A DNA stretch of 64,000 nt from the NCBI GenBank assembly GCA_024867545.1, contig JANFNE010000003.1, forward strand, positions 2,108,001 through 2,172,000. The letters run 5' to 3'. Made by a program: the position numbers and the translations under genes. The number at the start of each line of letters is the position of its first letter. Position 1 is the stretch's first letter. Under the pieces are notes generated by a model. The model was not told where the DNA came from. It ran no database searches and saw nothing but the letters and a program-made list of their open reading frames with translations. This stretch comes from Phytopythium helicoides. Taxonomy: Eukaryota > Oomycota > Peronosporomycetes > Pythiales > Pythiaceae. This document shows positions 21,944 through 32,258 of this stretch, in pieces.

Positions 21944-23101
21944 TTAGCAACTACCATCGAGACCATCTCTGCCGACGCGGAGTGTGGCAACACCGTCCAG
22001 TACTGCGTCCTCCATCGCCTCGAGCCAGTCCGCAGCCTCTTTCTCTGGGGCTTGTGTGGCGAGCTCTGCGAACTGCTCGAACAATCGCCCGTGCTCGGAG
22101 TGCAAAGGCTGGTTGTCCGCCGCTGCCATCGAATATCGCGTGCAGAATGTGAATTTGGTGCCGTTGGAACTCGTGGATGCATCGGCAAGAGGCCGAGCCA
22201 CTCCCCAGCCGTGCTCGTAAAACTCTGGTCCTGAGCTGCCGTTGATAATGTCCGTGGTCACTGACTGCCAGCAGAGCACTGCTCGACCGGCCTCGACGAA
22301 GACGCGTCCAGCCCAAAGGCCCTGACGCTCTGCTGCCATGCTTTCGCTGGAAACCGCAAATTTGACGCCCGTGGCGCCACCGATCGCCCGAGAATCGATC
22401 ATGGCGACCGGGTGCTCCTTGGTCAATATCGACACCAGTGCATGTTGCGCCGCAGCAATGGCATCGCCCAAAGCAAATGGCACCGCCCTCGACTCGACCA
22501 TCTCGACGTACTCCATGTCCTGCTGCGCGTCCCACCGCCGATGGATCTCCCATGTGCACGGCCGAGTGGGGGTTGTTGGTCGCTCGCATCCGCTCAGAAC
22601 CGCGTCCGTGCGCATGTACATCGCATCCAGATCTGCTGCCATACTCGCCACCTTGCTCACGTCCATGGCATTCACCACCACTGGTCGCATCGGCCCTCGC
22701 GGTTGTATCAGCAGAGGACTCGGCGTTTGAGCTCTCAACGCCATGCACACGCGCTGCAGCTGCTGCCCAAACACTTGAGCCTGCGTGACCTGCGACCGCA
22801 GCATGCGGTTGATCTCCTCGGACTTGACGCGCCGCTTGAGCTGGCGCGCCGCAGCCCCGTGCCAGCCGCCTTTGAGCGCGAGTTGGTTGGCCTTGGGCTT
22901 CAGTAGCGCCGCCAGTTGGGCCTCGAGCGCCGCCGCCTCGGCGCGCAGTTGCGTGCGCTCGTCGCGAAGCCTCTCTCGGTATCGCGCGCGTCGCTTGCGC
23001 GCCATGACGCGCTCACGCTCGTCCTCCGCATCGCTGGCGGTGGCTGCGGCGTCGTCGTCGGCCAGCAGCAGCGCCCACAGGTCCGACGGCGGCAGCTCCA
23101 T
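21944..23101 (-). CDS. M96-like bZIP/START-like family protein, group B (385 aa)
   Basis: Intact single exon. ATG 23101 (MELPPSDLWALLLADDD) is chosen by alignment; an upstream TTG codon is not needed. Acidic linker DAEDERE, basic stretch RKRRARYRERLRDERTQLR, Ala/Leu coil, then GWHGAAARQLKRRVKSEEIN, where the W-signature has His in place of Arg. C-terminal domain: LCWQSVTTD, YEHGWGVARPL, FCTRYSM. It forms a GC-rich close pair with the next gene upstream (23222), and both share the DVSKVASMA/DVSRVASMA segment with the plus-strand copy at 33196. Confidence 0.87.
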   Translation of the reverse strand: MELPPSDLWALLLADDDAAATASDAEDERERVMARKRRARYRERLRDERTQLRAEAAALEAQLAALLKPKANQLALKGGWHGAAARQLKRRVKSEEINRMLRSQVTQAQVFGQQLQRVCMALRAQTPSPLLIQPRGPMRPVVVNAMDVSKVASMAADLDAMYMRTDAVLSGCERPTTPTRPCTWEIHRRWDAQQDMEYVEMVESRAVPFALGDAIAAAQHALVSILTKEHPVAMIDSRAIGGATGVKFAVSSESMAAERQGLWAGRVFVEAGRAVLCWQSVTTDIINGSSGPEFYEHGWGVARPLADASTSSNGTKFTFCTRYSMAAADNQPLHSEHGRLFEQFAELATQAPEKEAADWLEAMEDAVLDGVATLRVGRDGLDGSC

Positions 23102-23221
23102 GATCAAGCGAAGGAGAACGGCGGTATTTTCCTGTCGTGTTCACGTTCAAAGCTGAAGTAGTAGAGGTCAGACATGGTGTACAACATGTGGACGAGTCTC
23201 ACTCCCAAGATTAGCAGTGGA

Positions 23222-24405
23222 TTAGTTGATGGCCTTGAAGCGATCGTACTCGATGCTGAGTGCGGGCCTGCCGTCCAGCACGGCACTCTCCATGGCCTCG
23301 AACCAGTCGGCGGCCTCCTGGTCGGGTGCCTGCGTCGCGAGGTCTACATACTTCTCGAACAACCACCCGTGCTCGGAGTGCAAAGGCTGGTTGGTCGGAG
23401 CTGCCATCGAGTAGCGCGTGAAGTACGTGAACTTGGTGCCGCTCGAGCTTGTAGAGCTAGTTGAAAGGGGACGAGCTACTCCCCAGCCGTGCTCGTAAAA
23501 CTCTGGCCCTGAGCGATCGTTGGTGGCGTCCATGGTCACTGACTTCCAGCAGAGCACGGCTCGACCAGCCTCGACGAAGACGCGTCCAGCGAACAGGACT
23601 TGGCGTTCAGCCAAGTGCCCATCCACGCCGTCCTGAGCGACCGCCAGCTTGACGCCCGTGGCTCCTGCGATCAACTGAGAGTCGATCGTGGCAATCTGAC
23701 TGCTATCAGTTACATCGTACTCCTTGCTCAGCATCGACACGAGCGCGTGGTGCACCGCCTCCACTGCGTCATCCAGCGAGAAAGGGACCGTTCTCGACTC
23801 GACCATCTCGACGTACTCCATATCCTGCTCCGGATCCCACCGCCGGTGAATCTCCCAAGTGGTAGGTCGACTGGGTGTCGTTGGCCGCTCACATCCGCTC
23901 AGAACCGCGTCCGTGCGCGCATACATCTCCTCCACCTCGGCCGCCATGCTCGCCACCCTGCTCACGTCCATGGCGCTCACCTCCACGGGTCGCGTCGGTC
24001 CTCGCGGCTGTAGAGCGAAAGGACTTGGCTCTTGAGCACTCAATACCATGCACACGCGCTCCAGCTGCTGCACCATCACACGAGTCTGAATGACCTGCGA
24101 CCGCAGCACGCGGTTGAGCTCCTCGGCCCTCATTCGTCGCTTGAGCTGGCGGACTGCAGCTCCATGCCACCCGCCCCTGAGCCCAAGCTGGTGGGCGTTC
24201 CGATGGACTAGCGCCGCGAGTCGACCTTCGAGCTCCACGCTCGCCTTCCTCAGTTGCGCGACCTCGACGCGGCGCTTCTCTCGGTGGCGCTCGCGTCGCC
24301 TGCGCGCCATTCTCGCGCCCGCGCTCGCCCGCTGCATCGCTTGGTGCCGGTGTCATCGTCGTCCAGGAGCAGCAAAGCCCACAATTCCGCCGGCGGAGGC
24401 TCCAT
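23222..24405 (-). pseudogene. M96-like family protein, group B, with frame-shifted N-terminus
   Basis: From about residue 30 on the protein is complete: basic stretch ARRRRERHREKRRVEVAQLR, GWHGAAVRQLKRRMRAEELN, GCERPTT, LCWKSVTMD, YEHGWGVARPL. The stop at 23222 follows EYDRFKAIN. The proper group B start (MEPPPAELWALLLLDDDD, ATG 24405) lies one base out of frame with the rest; the break is within the Asp-rich linker at about 24340-24360. Without it, translation could begin only at ATG 24337, losing the DLW-like N-terminus. A single indel in a GC-rich linker may be a sequence error, so the gene could be functional. Confidence 0.7.
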
Positions 24406-26162
24406 GGTGCGGTAATTTTTGAAGTGGAGGAGTCAGACGTGGTATTGTGATATGTTGAGACTGTGGTGGCCGGCCAGCTTTTGAGCAGCGTTGCCACCTT
24501 CGAAGGCTCGGGAACGGGATTTCCGCTGGCGGAGTCGAATATCAGCCATGCTCGCAGCTGATTCTGTCGCTCATCGATTTGATGCTCGACTGACCTACTG
24601 CTCGGTCAGGAAAAGCGGCACAACTCTCCACTCGATAATGTTGTTATGCGGAGAGATTGGGTTTGCGTCCCACCACTGGCGATCGGTTCGTTCGCCGTTG
24701 TCTCTCGATCACTTTTGTTCGAGCCTGCGAACGACGCTACACTTTTGAACCCGATCGCTTTTCACTGCTCTCACTTGCCTGGCAGATTGCAGCACACACA
24801 ACGATCATCGACTGCAGCGACGATTTCGCACTGTCAATTTTTCGCCACTTCGTAGCATCTGTGGTGAAGCAATTTCAATTCTGACCAAGTCCCGGACAAT
24901 TTAGCGGCCGTATGGACATACGCCCGAAGAAATTGCAATTATGACCAAAGGCCAGTCAAACGGCCCAAGGGACAGATGAAGAGGCACCGCTGCTGGTCGG
25001 ACAGCGGAAGATTTTTATACTTGCATATTGTATAGGAGACAGTAGGAAGATGATGAAGCTATAAAGTAACCAATACAGAGCGGAATTTTCCAAGTCCGAC
25101 GCAAGCATCTACGCAAGGTGAGTCGTGGGTGTGGGCTGGATATGACCGCCGGCTGCACCAACGCACATTGAGTGTCGTGGTTGCGCCCAAGGTCAGGCCA
25201 AGAGTGTGGAGTGCTTGGTGGCCCTGTGTGTGGGCCGAGCCGCCTTTAGTGCGGCGAAAGACCCCTTCAGCTGAGGGATTTCGGTCCATCAGCTGCCGTG
25301 TAGTGCCTAGTGCACGTCGTCAGCTTTCTAGCTGAGGGCACGGAGTGCGAGTGCAGCTCGCTGACTTGCTCGTAGCCAGCGGAGCGGTGTGTGTGTTGCT
25401 TGTTGAACCCTGTTCATACGTGTGCAACCCGGCTTATAGGAAAAGAACCTTGCCAAAAGGGAGCATAACGTGAGGGGGGTTCAATACGCCTGTATTTTTT
25501 TGCAGTCACCCCCTCCAACGCTTCTCCTCTCACCATCTAAATCCACTCGCGACGGCCATGATGGCTACCAACCCAGAGCCATGAATGGCGCCCGACTCGA
25601 GGTACATGGCCAGCTGCACCAGCAGCGCTCCAGCTGGACCGGTGCGGCCGCGGCGTCTACGACGCCATAGCCGGACAGTCTTCTCGCGACGGCCGAATGA
25701 AGGTACAAGGGCTTTTACTGAGCACGATGAAGCTGCTCCATGCGCTGATCCAACTGCAGACACAAGCGGCGAAGACGACGTCGGAGCTTTCATTACGCAA
25801 AACGACCATAAATACTACGAGCCTCAGGCACGGTCAACTTGGCCCTCCACGCCATCATCCGAATACCCTGAGCACTATCTCGATGGATTAGCGGTAATGC
25901 GATGTTCGTCCCGTTCTTTTCCGGATGGGGTGTAAAATGATGACAAGCAGATGCTTCAAAAAGCAGTCAGAAGTGGTAAACAGCTGAAATTCAGATGTTT
26001 GCCTCGTAGACAAGAACGATGTCGTGATTTCGATATATGGTCTGAATGCCAATTCATTCGAGCTCAATGAATTGAGAGTCGAATTGATCTGTCATGAACT
26101 GACGTCTTGGTGCGCCAGCTGCCACTCATTCTTCTGAGGTATCCACCACCATCCGTTTTGGT
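24406..26162. other. Spacer between group B pair and DDE transposase
   Basis: No gene supported. A region at about 25200-25470 with several short inverted motifs (for example CTTCAGCTGAGG) may be a remnant of repetitive DNA, and frames at 25470-25935 read as low-complexity in all phases. Confidence 0.4.
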
Positions 26163-27489
26163 TTGAGAAAACACCCGACAAGGTTCGTCAAATCATGCCC
26201 ACTTCGCAATTTTCCGGCACCAGCACCACAAGCCCAGATGTCCCAAGCCAGCGCCCAGACGTTTTCCAGACTCGTCGCCCGCCAGAAGGATCTGGATAGG
26301 GATCTCCAGCGTTCAAGCCAGACCCACCGCTCGTACGTGGAGTCGCACGAGGAAGAGATGCCGACAGACTCAGCTTCACCAGTTGTTGACGCCTTCATCG
26401 CGGATTTGGGTCTCGACGCGTTCAAGGGGATGACCAACTTCAGCCATGAAGCCTTTCTGACCTTATGGTCTCAAGTGGAACAAGCTCTTCTTCCCGCGTG
26501 GACACTTGGGCGAGGGCGTCGGCACATGACATCAGTCATGGACGCCTTGTTTACGGCTCTAGTCATCCTCAAGCACTACGACACGTGGGCTAAGCATGCG
26601 GCGGACTTCCGAATGCAGACTCCCACATTCGAGAAAATGGTCACGAAGGTGGGGATTGCCATGCCTATCTTGTTCTATTGACTTGTTCTGATCATGTATG
26701 TTGTGAACAGGTGTGGAATGTTATCGAGAAACCACTTCTGGCACATCACATGCCAACCGTGACGATGCGAGGTCAGCAGCAGCAACGGCGTACGTTTTCC
26801 GACTACCCGTATGCGCTGTATGCACTCGATGTCAAGTTCCAGCCGGCTTATCGACCTAGCGGCCGCTTTGGGGAGCAGATGCGCTACTTCTCGGGCAAGC
26901 ACAAGCTGTACAGTACAAGATCGAGTGCGCAGTTGTCAAGCCTGGTGTCGTGATCCACGTATCTCGCCACTATCCAGGATCGGCATCAGACCTCAGCATC
27001 TGCGGCGACAACGCGGACAAGCATCGGTCACTCCTGGCCAAGGACGAGGAAGACCGACTCCAGCCTGACTACGGCGAAGGGATCTCCGGGTTTCCAGACA
27101 TGTGGGCCGTCCTCGTCGACAAGGGATACCAAGGAATCCAGACACAGCTGCGGGAGATTCATCCAACCCGAAAGCCGCGAGGTGGTGAGCTAACTCGTGA
27201 CCAGCTTCAGCGCAATCGTCGCGTGTCATCTGACCGTGTTCTGGTCGAGAACTACTTCGGCCGTCTCAGCATGCTTTGGCGCGTCATGTTCACGACTTTC
27301 ACCTGGAGCGAGGCCAAGTACGACCAGCTAGTCCGCGTATGTGTTGCACTAACGAAATTCCATCTGACTCTCAGCCCACTTCGAGCCGACGACCAGGAGA
27401 ACTACGGTCGACAGCTTGCGCGCTACGCGTCAATGGCAGAGCGCCAGAGGCGCCGCCGAGCCGCTGACGACGAGCTTGAAGTAGCATGA
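26163..27489 (+). pseudogene. DDE_4-type (PIF/Harbinger-like) transposase, one intron and one frameshift
   Basis: Catalytic context is visible in order: ALDVKFQP (first Asp) followed by RPSGRFGEQMRYFSGKH, then PGSASDLSI, VDKGYQG and VENYFGRLSMLWR (Glu). A 62-nt GT-AG intron at 26649-26710 joins FEKMVTK to VWNVIEKP and removes a stop at 26679. Near 26911-26916 one base is missing after GKHKLY, where family members read YxYK; the frame then continues correctly (KIECAVVKPGVVIHVS). The N-terminal 100 residues are Gln/Ser/Glu-rich without a recognised domain. The C-terminus is basic and ends at 27489. Probably an inactive copy. Confidence 0.75.
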
Positions 27490-27633
27490 CGAGTCAGCCG
27501 ACAGCGCACTCAAAAAGCCGAAGCCTCTCCTGCTCGTTCGACCCAGACGCGTCGGTCGTCTCCGCTGTCTTCTCCAGCTTCACCGGCTCTCACCACATGG
27601 GACTCGCAAGTCGAGCTTGGCCAGACGGAGTTT

Positions 27634-27727
27634 GTGACGGGGTCACACGGGTATGTACCCATGGGTGCGGCCCATGGGTACACTGGGTTGTGTACCCATT
27701 GCCCTCCGGCTAAGTACGAGCCGGAGG
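27634..27727. repeat. Cluster of three perfect hairpins
   Basis: GTGAC-GGG-GTCAC at 27634-27646; GTACCCATGGG-TGCGG-CCCATGGGTAC at 27655-27681; CCTCCGGCT-7 nt-AGCCGGAGG at 27703-27727. The middle stem also contains the self-palindrome CCCATGGG twice, and GTACCCAT recurs at 27692. The cluster begins 145 bp after the transposase stop and may be its terminal or subterminal DNA. Confidence 0.85.
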
Positions 27728-28228
27728 TTGAGTGGCTCTCATGAGCCTTGCATACTTTAGTCAAGTAGTTTTGCATTGTGTGTTTTAGGAACCACCCATT
27801 TCAGAAACGCTTTAATGCATACGTAAATCCAGTCTCCATTTTGCCTCGAATGGCATACGTGTATTTGGTTGTCTTTAACCTATACTAAAAGCAAGTCAAA
27901 CTTGCATTGCACGCTTCCTCGTGCCAAAGTGCTGTGTGACCCGTCACAGAGTTCGCTGAGAGCGTTAGCTTCTAGAGCAGCCCAAAACGGGGACGAGTGT
28001 TTTCGGCTGTAGCTTTTCACTTCATCCCAATATACTCTCTTTTTGTCTGGTATTTTAAACAATGCATGAAGTCTTATCTTGTCACTGTAGCTTGTGGCTC
28101 TGTGCAAAACGGAGGCCGAAATAACTTGGAATTTGTATTGTCTGTGCAGCCATTTTTGGCTCTGTGCAAAATGAAGGCCGAAATAACTTGGAGTTTGTAT
28201 TGGCTTACCTGGTGTCTATGCCAGTGCC
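27728..28228. other. Spacer with a short direct repeat
   Basis: The phrase CTCTGTGCAAAA followed by GAGGCCGAAATAACTTGG at about 28099 recurs with small changes (CTCTGTGCAAAATGAAGGCC) at about 28162. No gene seen. Confidence 0.5.
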
Positions 28229-29101
28229 CTAGTCCTCTCTATAGTCGCTGTCGCTGTCATCTGACTCCTCAGATGGACTGGAATACACTGCCTCTACCAG
28301 GCGGTAGCGAATCCGGTAACCTATATAAGGACGCACAGCTGATTGGCTGCCTTGTACTAGCAGGGTATCTGATTGGTCGCCCGGTGGGAGGTCTAGGGTA
28401 GCCCGGCATAGTGGGCACTCTGCGGTCACCCCATGCTCTCTGGCCCACCTACGTATACAGTGTGAGCAGAACCGATGCGTGCAGTGTGTCCCACCGAGAG
28501 GGTCGCGAATAGGCTCGGGACATATAGTGCAGTCTTCATGATGTGACTGTTCTACACGGACGGATGACTGATCTACTTCGTCAGGGATATCAAATTCGGC
28601 AGTGGATATATCAACTTGGACGGGGATTACTTGATCATTGGCGGGAAACACCAGTGTGCGACAGAGCGGACACCTGGCGTTGTCCCCGCGAGCTTCGCAG
28701 TGGCGCAACAAACATTCTGTCCAGATCTGATGCACACACTGCAATCCGGAATAAGGGTTCGATACTGGCTTCCAACATATGGCACAATCATTTTGCTGAA
28801 CATCTTGAATCGGATCATGGTTGTCGGCTGCGGGTGCTGGTACTTCGTGCATAGGTTCTGGTACAGGAAGTACCGGTTGTTGCACATCTTGAACTGGACC
28901 ATAGACAGTTGAAACTTGTGCAGTCAGACGTGAAGGGTGCTGGGTTTTTCTGTACGCAGCACGGCGTCGCTCCTTCCGGCGGTCCCTAGCCTGTTGTGCG
29001 GACTGGTCACGGTTGGCGTAGCGCTCTCATGCACCGCTTTTCTGGTGGCGGACAAGGGAGCTATGCAACACCTTGTGGCAACGTGGACAGGTGCATTCCA
29101 T
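28229..29101 (-). pseudogene. C2H2 finger plus double RING-finger protein with internal stop
   Basis: A frame from ATG 29101 reads MECTCPRCHKVLHSSLVRHQ, a C2H2-like finger, then hits TGA at 29027-29029. It continues in the same frame as a basic repeat (RDRRKERRRAAYRK), a Pro-rich linker and two RING domains ending at 28229. The second RING is complete (CTIC, CTHRFC, SHC, CPLC). The first has CAIC, QCVHQIW, TEC and CPLC, with Trp where the fifth zinc ligand Cys should be (TGG codon). A single base change of CGA to TGA would explain the stop. An E3 ubiquitin ligase role for the C-terminal half (28229-28885) is plausible if translated. The combination may belong to a transposon. Confidence 0.65.
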
Positions 29102-29478
29102 GTCGAGTTGATAAATGCCATATCTGTCAATCACATTAACGACACTGCATCGGTTTTGGTGGTATTTTTATTGTGGGGCGTTCGAGAGTCCATTCAACCT
29201 CAGTGTATTGATATTTTTGATTGAATTATATATGTCTGGTAAATGGAAGATACATATAGGATATCGCATCAAGATACTGTATATTTATATATCAATAGTT
29301 TATGGAAGTCTCATCGTATATCGTATTATGCAATGCGTCTTGCTTTTGGTGGAATTTGGACGCGCGACCCAGAATGAATAATTGCTGAGATAAATGCTAT
29401 GACAGAGAAAAACGGTGTCTGAGCTGAGATGTCGCGTCGACGTGTTTTGCGCTGCACCTCGCGTTTTGACTAAGTGCT
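29102..29478. other. AT-rich spacer
   Basis: Bases about 29220-29345 are strongly AT-rich with many TATA-like steps. No gene seen. Confidence 0.45.
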
Positions 29479-29688
29479 CTACTGTGTAGAAATGTGGTGC
29501 CTCATTCGATCTGCATTGGCGCTGGTCGACCAAGAGCAGTGCCTGCACCTCGCCCGATTCGGGCCTGCGTCGACAAAATGATCGCATATAGCTGTGTGGT
29601 GCCGTCCTGCTCGCATCCGTCGTCCTGGTGGTGGCTCTAAAGCTGCTTGCGTCGGCTCAAGAACTGCTGGCGTCGGCTCTGGAGCCAA
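29479..29688 (-). pseudogene. BED-type zinc finger fragment
   Basis: The frame contains HHTAICDHFVDAG followed by ARCRHCSWSTSANADRMRHH, matching the BED finger layout (aromatic-rich start, C-x2-C, then H-x-H-like end). BED fingers usually open hAT-type transposases. No transposase body is found downstream on this strand, so this is probably a relic. The upstream part is Pro/Glu/Ala-rich repeats (APEPTPAVLEPTQAALEPP). Confidence 0.5.
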
Positions 29689-30223
29689 GATGACCTCAGA
29701 CTCACCCTATTGCGCAAGTTCCTCTGCCTGTGGGAACAGGGTCGACAGCATATTGCAGACTCGTTGAACGCTGTACATGGTGATTTTTTCGCCTCCTTCA
29801 GTAGTGCCGCTCTCTTCAGGGAGGTGGAACATGGTCTCCAGCACATATCGAACTCCTTCATCGTTCAGCTAACACAGCTCGATTGACATTGGAGCGGCCC
29901 TCCGCGACACCGCGCTCACGCTGGATCCCTGGGGCCTCAGGCCGTGCTTGATTCAGGTACTCCAGCACCTCTTGCACCTGCGGGTAGAGACTCATGGCGG
30001 CAGCCGGCTTTCTGCAAAATGAGCCCCCTCTCCACAGCGCCCTCGCCCTCGCCGCCGCCATCACCGGCGCGACGGTGCCTCCCATGTTGAACCCCGCCCT
30101 CGCCAACTGCCGCATCGCCAACACTTGACTCCCAGGTATTCCACCAAATGACTTCCAGGTAGTCTGTATCGCCCATTACAGACACCCATAGCGGAAAACG
30201 CTACCCTGTTCTGGCATTTCACG

Positions 30224-30406
30224 AATCCGACCACAACTTTTGGAACCAGCCAATCAGAGGCCGACCATTTCTCGCATGGACTACCCGGAAGTCAATCCGA
30301 CTCTACCTGGTTTTGAAAACCCACAAATCCGACTACCATGTTTGGAACCAGCCAATCAGAGGCCGACAAATTCCTAACCAATTTATAACAACTATACCCG
30401 GAAGTC
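30224..30406. repeat. Imperfect direct repeat, two copies of about 70-80 bp
   Basis: Copies at about 30224-30294 and 30326-30406 share AATCCGAC, TTTGGAACCAGCCAATCAGA and the end ACCCGGAAGTC. Confidence 0.8.
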
Positions 30407-30409
30407 ATA

Positions 30410-30462
30410 AACTAAACCTAAACTAAACTAAAATTATACTATACTAAACTAAACTAAACTAA
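30410..30462. repeat. ACTAA(A)-type low-complexity tract
   Basis: Imperfect reiteration of CTAAA/ACTAA units directly after the two-copy repeat; possibly the tail of a degenerate insertion. Confidence 0.8.
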
Positions 30463-30742
30463 AATTAAAAAGGTAAAATTGACCCAAACCCATCTCGGCA
30501 TTTGGCTTCGCTCCGAAAGGATCGGCGATGCATTCGATTGGCAAGCGCTTCGGTCAGATCATCACGTCAAGTCTCGTCGATGGCCTCGGATGGGATTGCT
30601 TTGGTGAATGCGTCGTGAGTCACCAGGCACAGATATCAGCAGCCCGCTCTCTCAGGAAGAACGAAAAGCATGTGCATCTCACATGAAAAAAGCTTGTGAA
30701 TTATGAACGCACAACATGCAGAGCTGCCTGCTACGGTATAAA

Positions 30743-32258
30743 CTACAACGCCACGGTGGCCTCGTCCTCGCGAGCAGCCACCGTGTCTTCCAGCAGCACG
30801 TTCTCGATGGCTCGTGCAATGTCGACCGTCTCATCTTCCGACGACCGCATCATGAGGTCCACGAGGTGCTCGACCTCCTGACCATAGTTGGCGTTCTCGC
30901 TGATAGCGGCAGGAGGACGCACGGGCCACACGCGCGTGCAGAACTGGAAGATGGTCGGCGCGGCCCCGCTGGGGGACGGCTTCACGACGCACCAGCCAGT
31001 CTCGACCGACTGCACGACCGACACGTCTCCTTCTCCCTCGGACAGCGCGCGCCAGACAAACACCGACCGGTTGGGCTCATCGTAGCGCTTCATGAGCCAG
31101 CAGCACTGGAACGGCGTGCGCTCCTCGTCGTGATGGTAGATAAAGTGGTACTTCATGGCGAGCGTCGTTTTGGGGTCGCCGACCGCCACGATCGTGGGCT
31201 TGACCTCCTTGCCAAAGATCTTGGGCATGGCTCGCCACAGCGCGTTCGGCGCCTTGCGGAAGCCGAACGGGACCACGATCGTGTCGACAAACTCGACGCA
31301 CTCGCTGTTGGTGTCTCGGTCCCACTTGCGGCGGTAGTTGGAGGTCAGCGGCTCGTCCGTCTTGAACAGCCGCTCGCAGTCGCGGAAGACCTCGTCCGTC
31401 TTGCGGTAGACGCCGTCGACCTCGCGCAGGAACGTGTGGAACAGCCGCGAGTCGGACTCCTCGAGCCGCACGCGCTTCTGGTGCGAGAGCGCGATGCTGC
31501 GGCGGCGGTGCGCGTCGACGGCGTTCATGCGCAGGCGCAGCGCGTTCGAGATGTGCTGGATGAGCGCGCGGTTCATGCTGACCTGCGTGCGCAGCTCTCG
31601 GTTGAGCGCCTCTGCCTCGAGCCGTCCCTCCATCTGCCGCACGGCGATGCCCTTCCACCCCTGGCGCAGCGAGCGCCGCCGAGGGCGGCGACGATCCCGG
31701 CTCGGGGTCCTCCCGGAGCCTGCGCAGCTTGCCCGTGACCTCGGTCTCCTCCTGCATGGTCTTGAGCTTGGCCGAGAGCTCCGAGCTCTGCGAGCGCAGG
31801 TCCAGCAGCTCCTTCTTGATGCGCTGGCGGTAGGCGTTGCGGCGCTTGGCCGCGAGCGCGCTCTGCCGCGCGCGCTTGGCGCTCGCGTCCTTGTCCTTTG
31901 GCTGCTTCTTGCGGCGCGCCTTCTTGACGCTCTTGTGCGAGTCGGTGCCCGAGATGGAGCCCGTGGCCGAGCCCGAGCCCTCGAGATCGAGCTCCAGGTG
32001 CTCCAGGTGCTCCAGCGGCCCGTGGAGCAGCGCGTCGGCGTCGAGCGCCTCGAGCTGCTCGAGCCACGCGGCGCTCTCGGGCGGCAGGCCCGTCGGTGGC
32101 ACCGATGGCACGGATGGCACCAGCGGCAGCGCGAGCAGCTCCTGCACGTCCGGCAGCGGGCCCGCGGCCGCCACCAGCGGCGGAGACGCCTCAATTACCC
32201 GAAGAAGCGCGGCGAGATCGTCCGCGGCGTCCGCGGTATCCTCCTCGGCGCCGAACAT
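30743..32258 (-). pseudogene. M96-like family protein, group D, GC-rich, frame-disrupted
   Basis: ATG 32258 opens MFGAEEDTADAADDLAALLR, then a long acidic/Leu linker, a Lys-rich stretch and the basic/leucine coil KRRNAYRQRIKKELLDLRSQ. Around 31670-31700 the frame changes by one base and the protein continues with GWKGIAVRQMEGRLEAEALN, the W-signature, to the stop at 30743. The C-terminal domain is well preserved (VVPFGF, VFVWRALSEGEGD, TGWCVV, FCTRVWPVR). No intron fits the junction. Since both halves are intact and the junction is a GCG-rich run, a sequence error is as likely as a mutation. It shares the EALNREL helix with group A but is otherwise distant. About 500 residues if joined. Confidence 0.72.

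Larger units (their letters stand above)
26163..27727 (+). mobile_element. PIF/Harbinger-like DNA transposon remnant
   Basis: Defined by a DDE transposase gene and a dense hairpin cluster behind it. Terminal inverted repeats and the 3-bp target duplication expected for this superfamily were not found by eye, so the limits are those of the visible parts. Confidence 0.55.
29689..30742. other. Spacer with degenerate repeats
   Basis: Contains the two-copy repeat and AAACT tract listed separately. A minus-strand frame at 29858-30124 is Ala/Arg-rich without a known motif. Confidence 0.45.

Noticed and set aside
25060..25470. Possible solo LTR
   Set aside because: Short inverted words are present but no paired TG...CA ends, target duplication or second copy could be seen.
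30716..31738. 340-codon plus-strand frame
   Set aside because: Complementary to the conserved group D gene; residue composition (Arg/His/Leu/Asp-rich) is typical of the antisense of GC-rich coding DNA.
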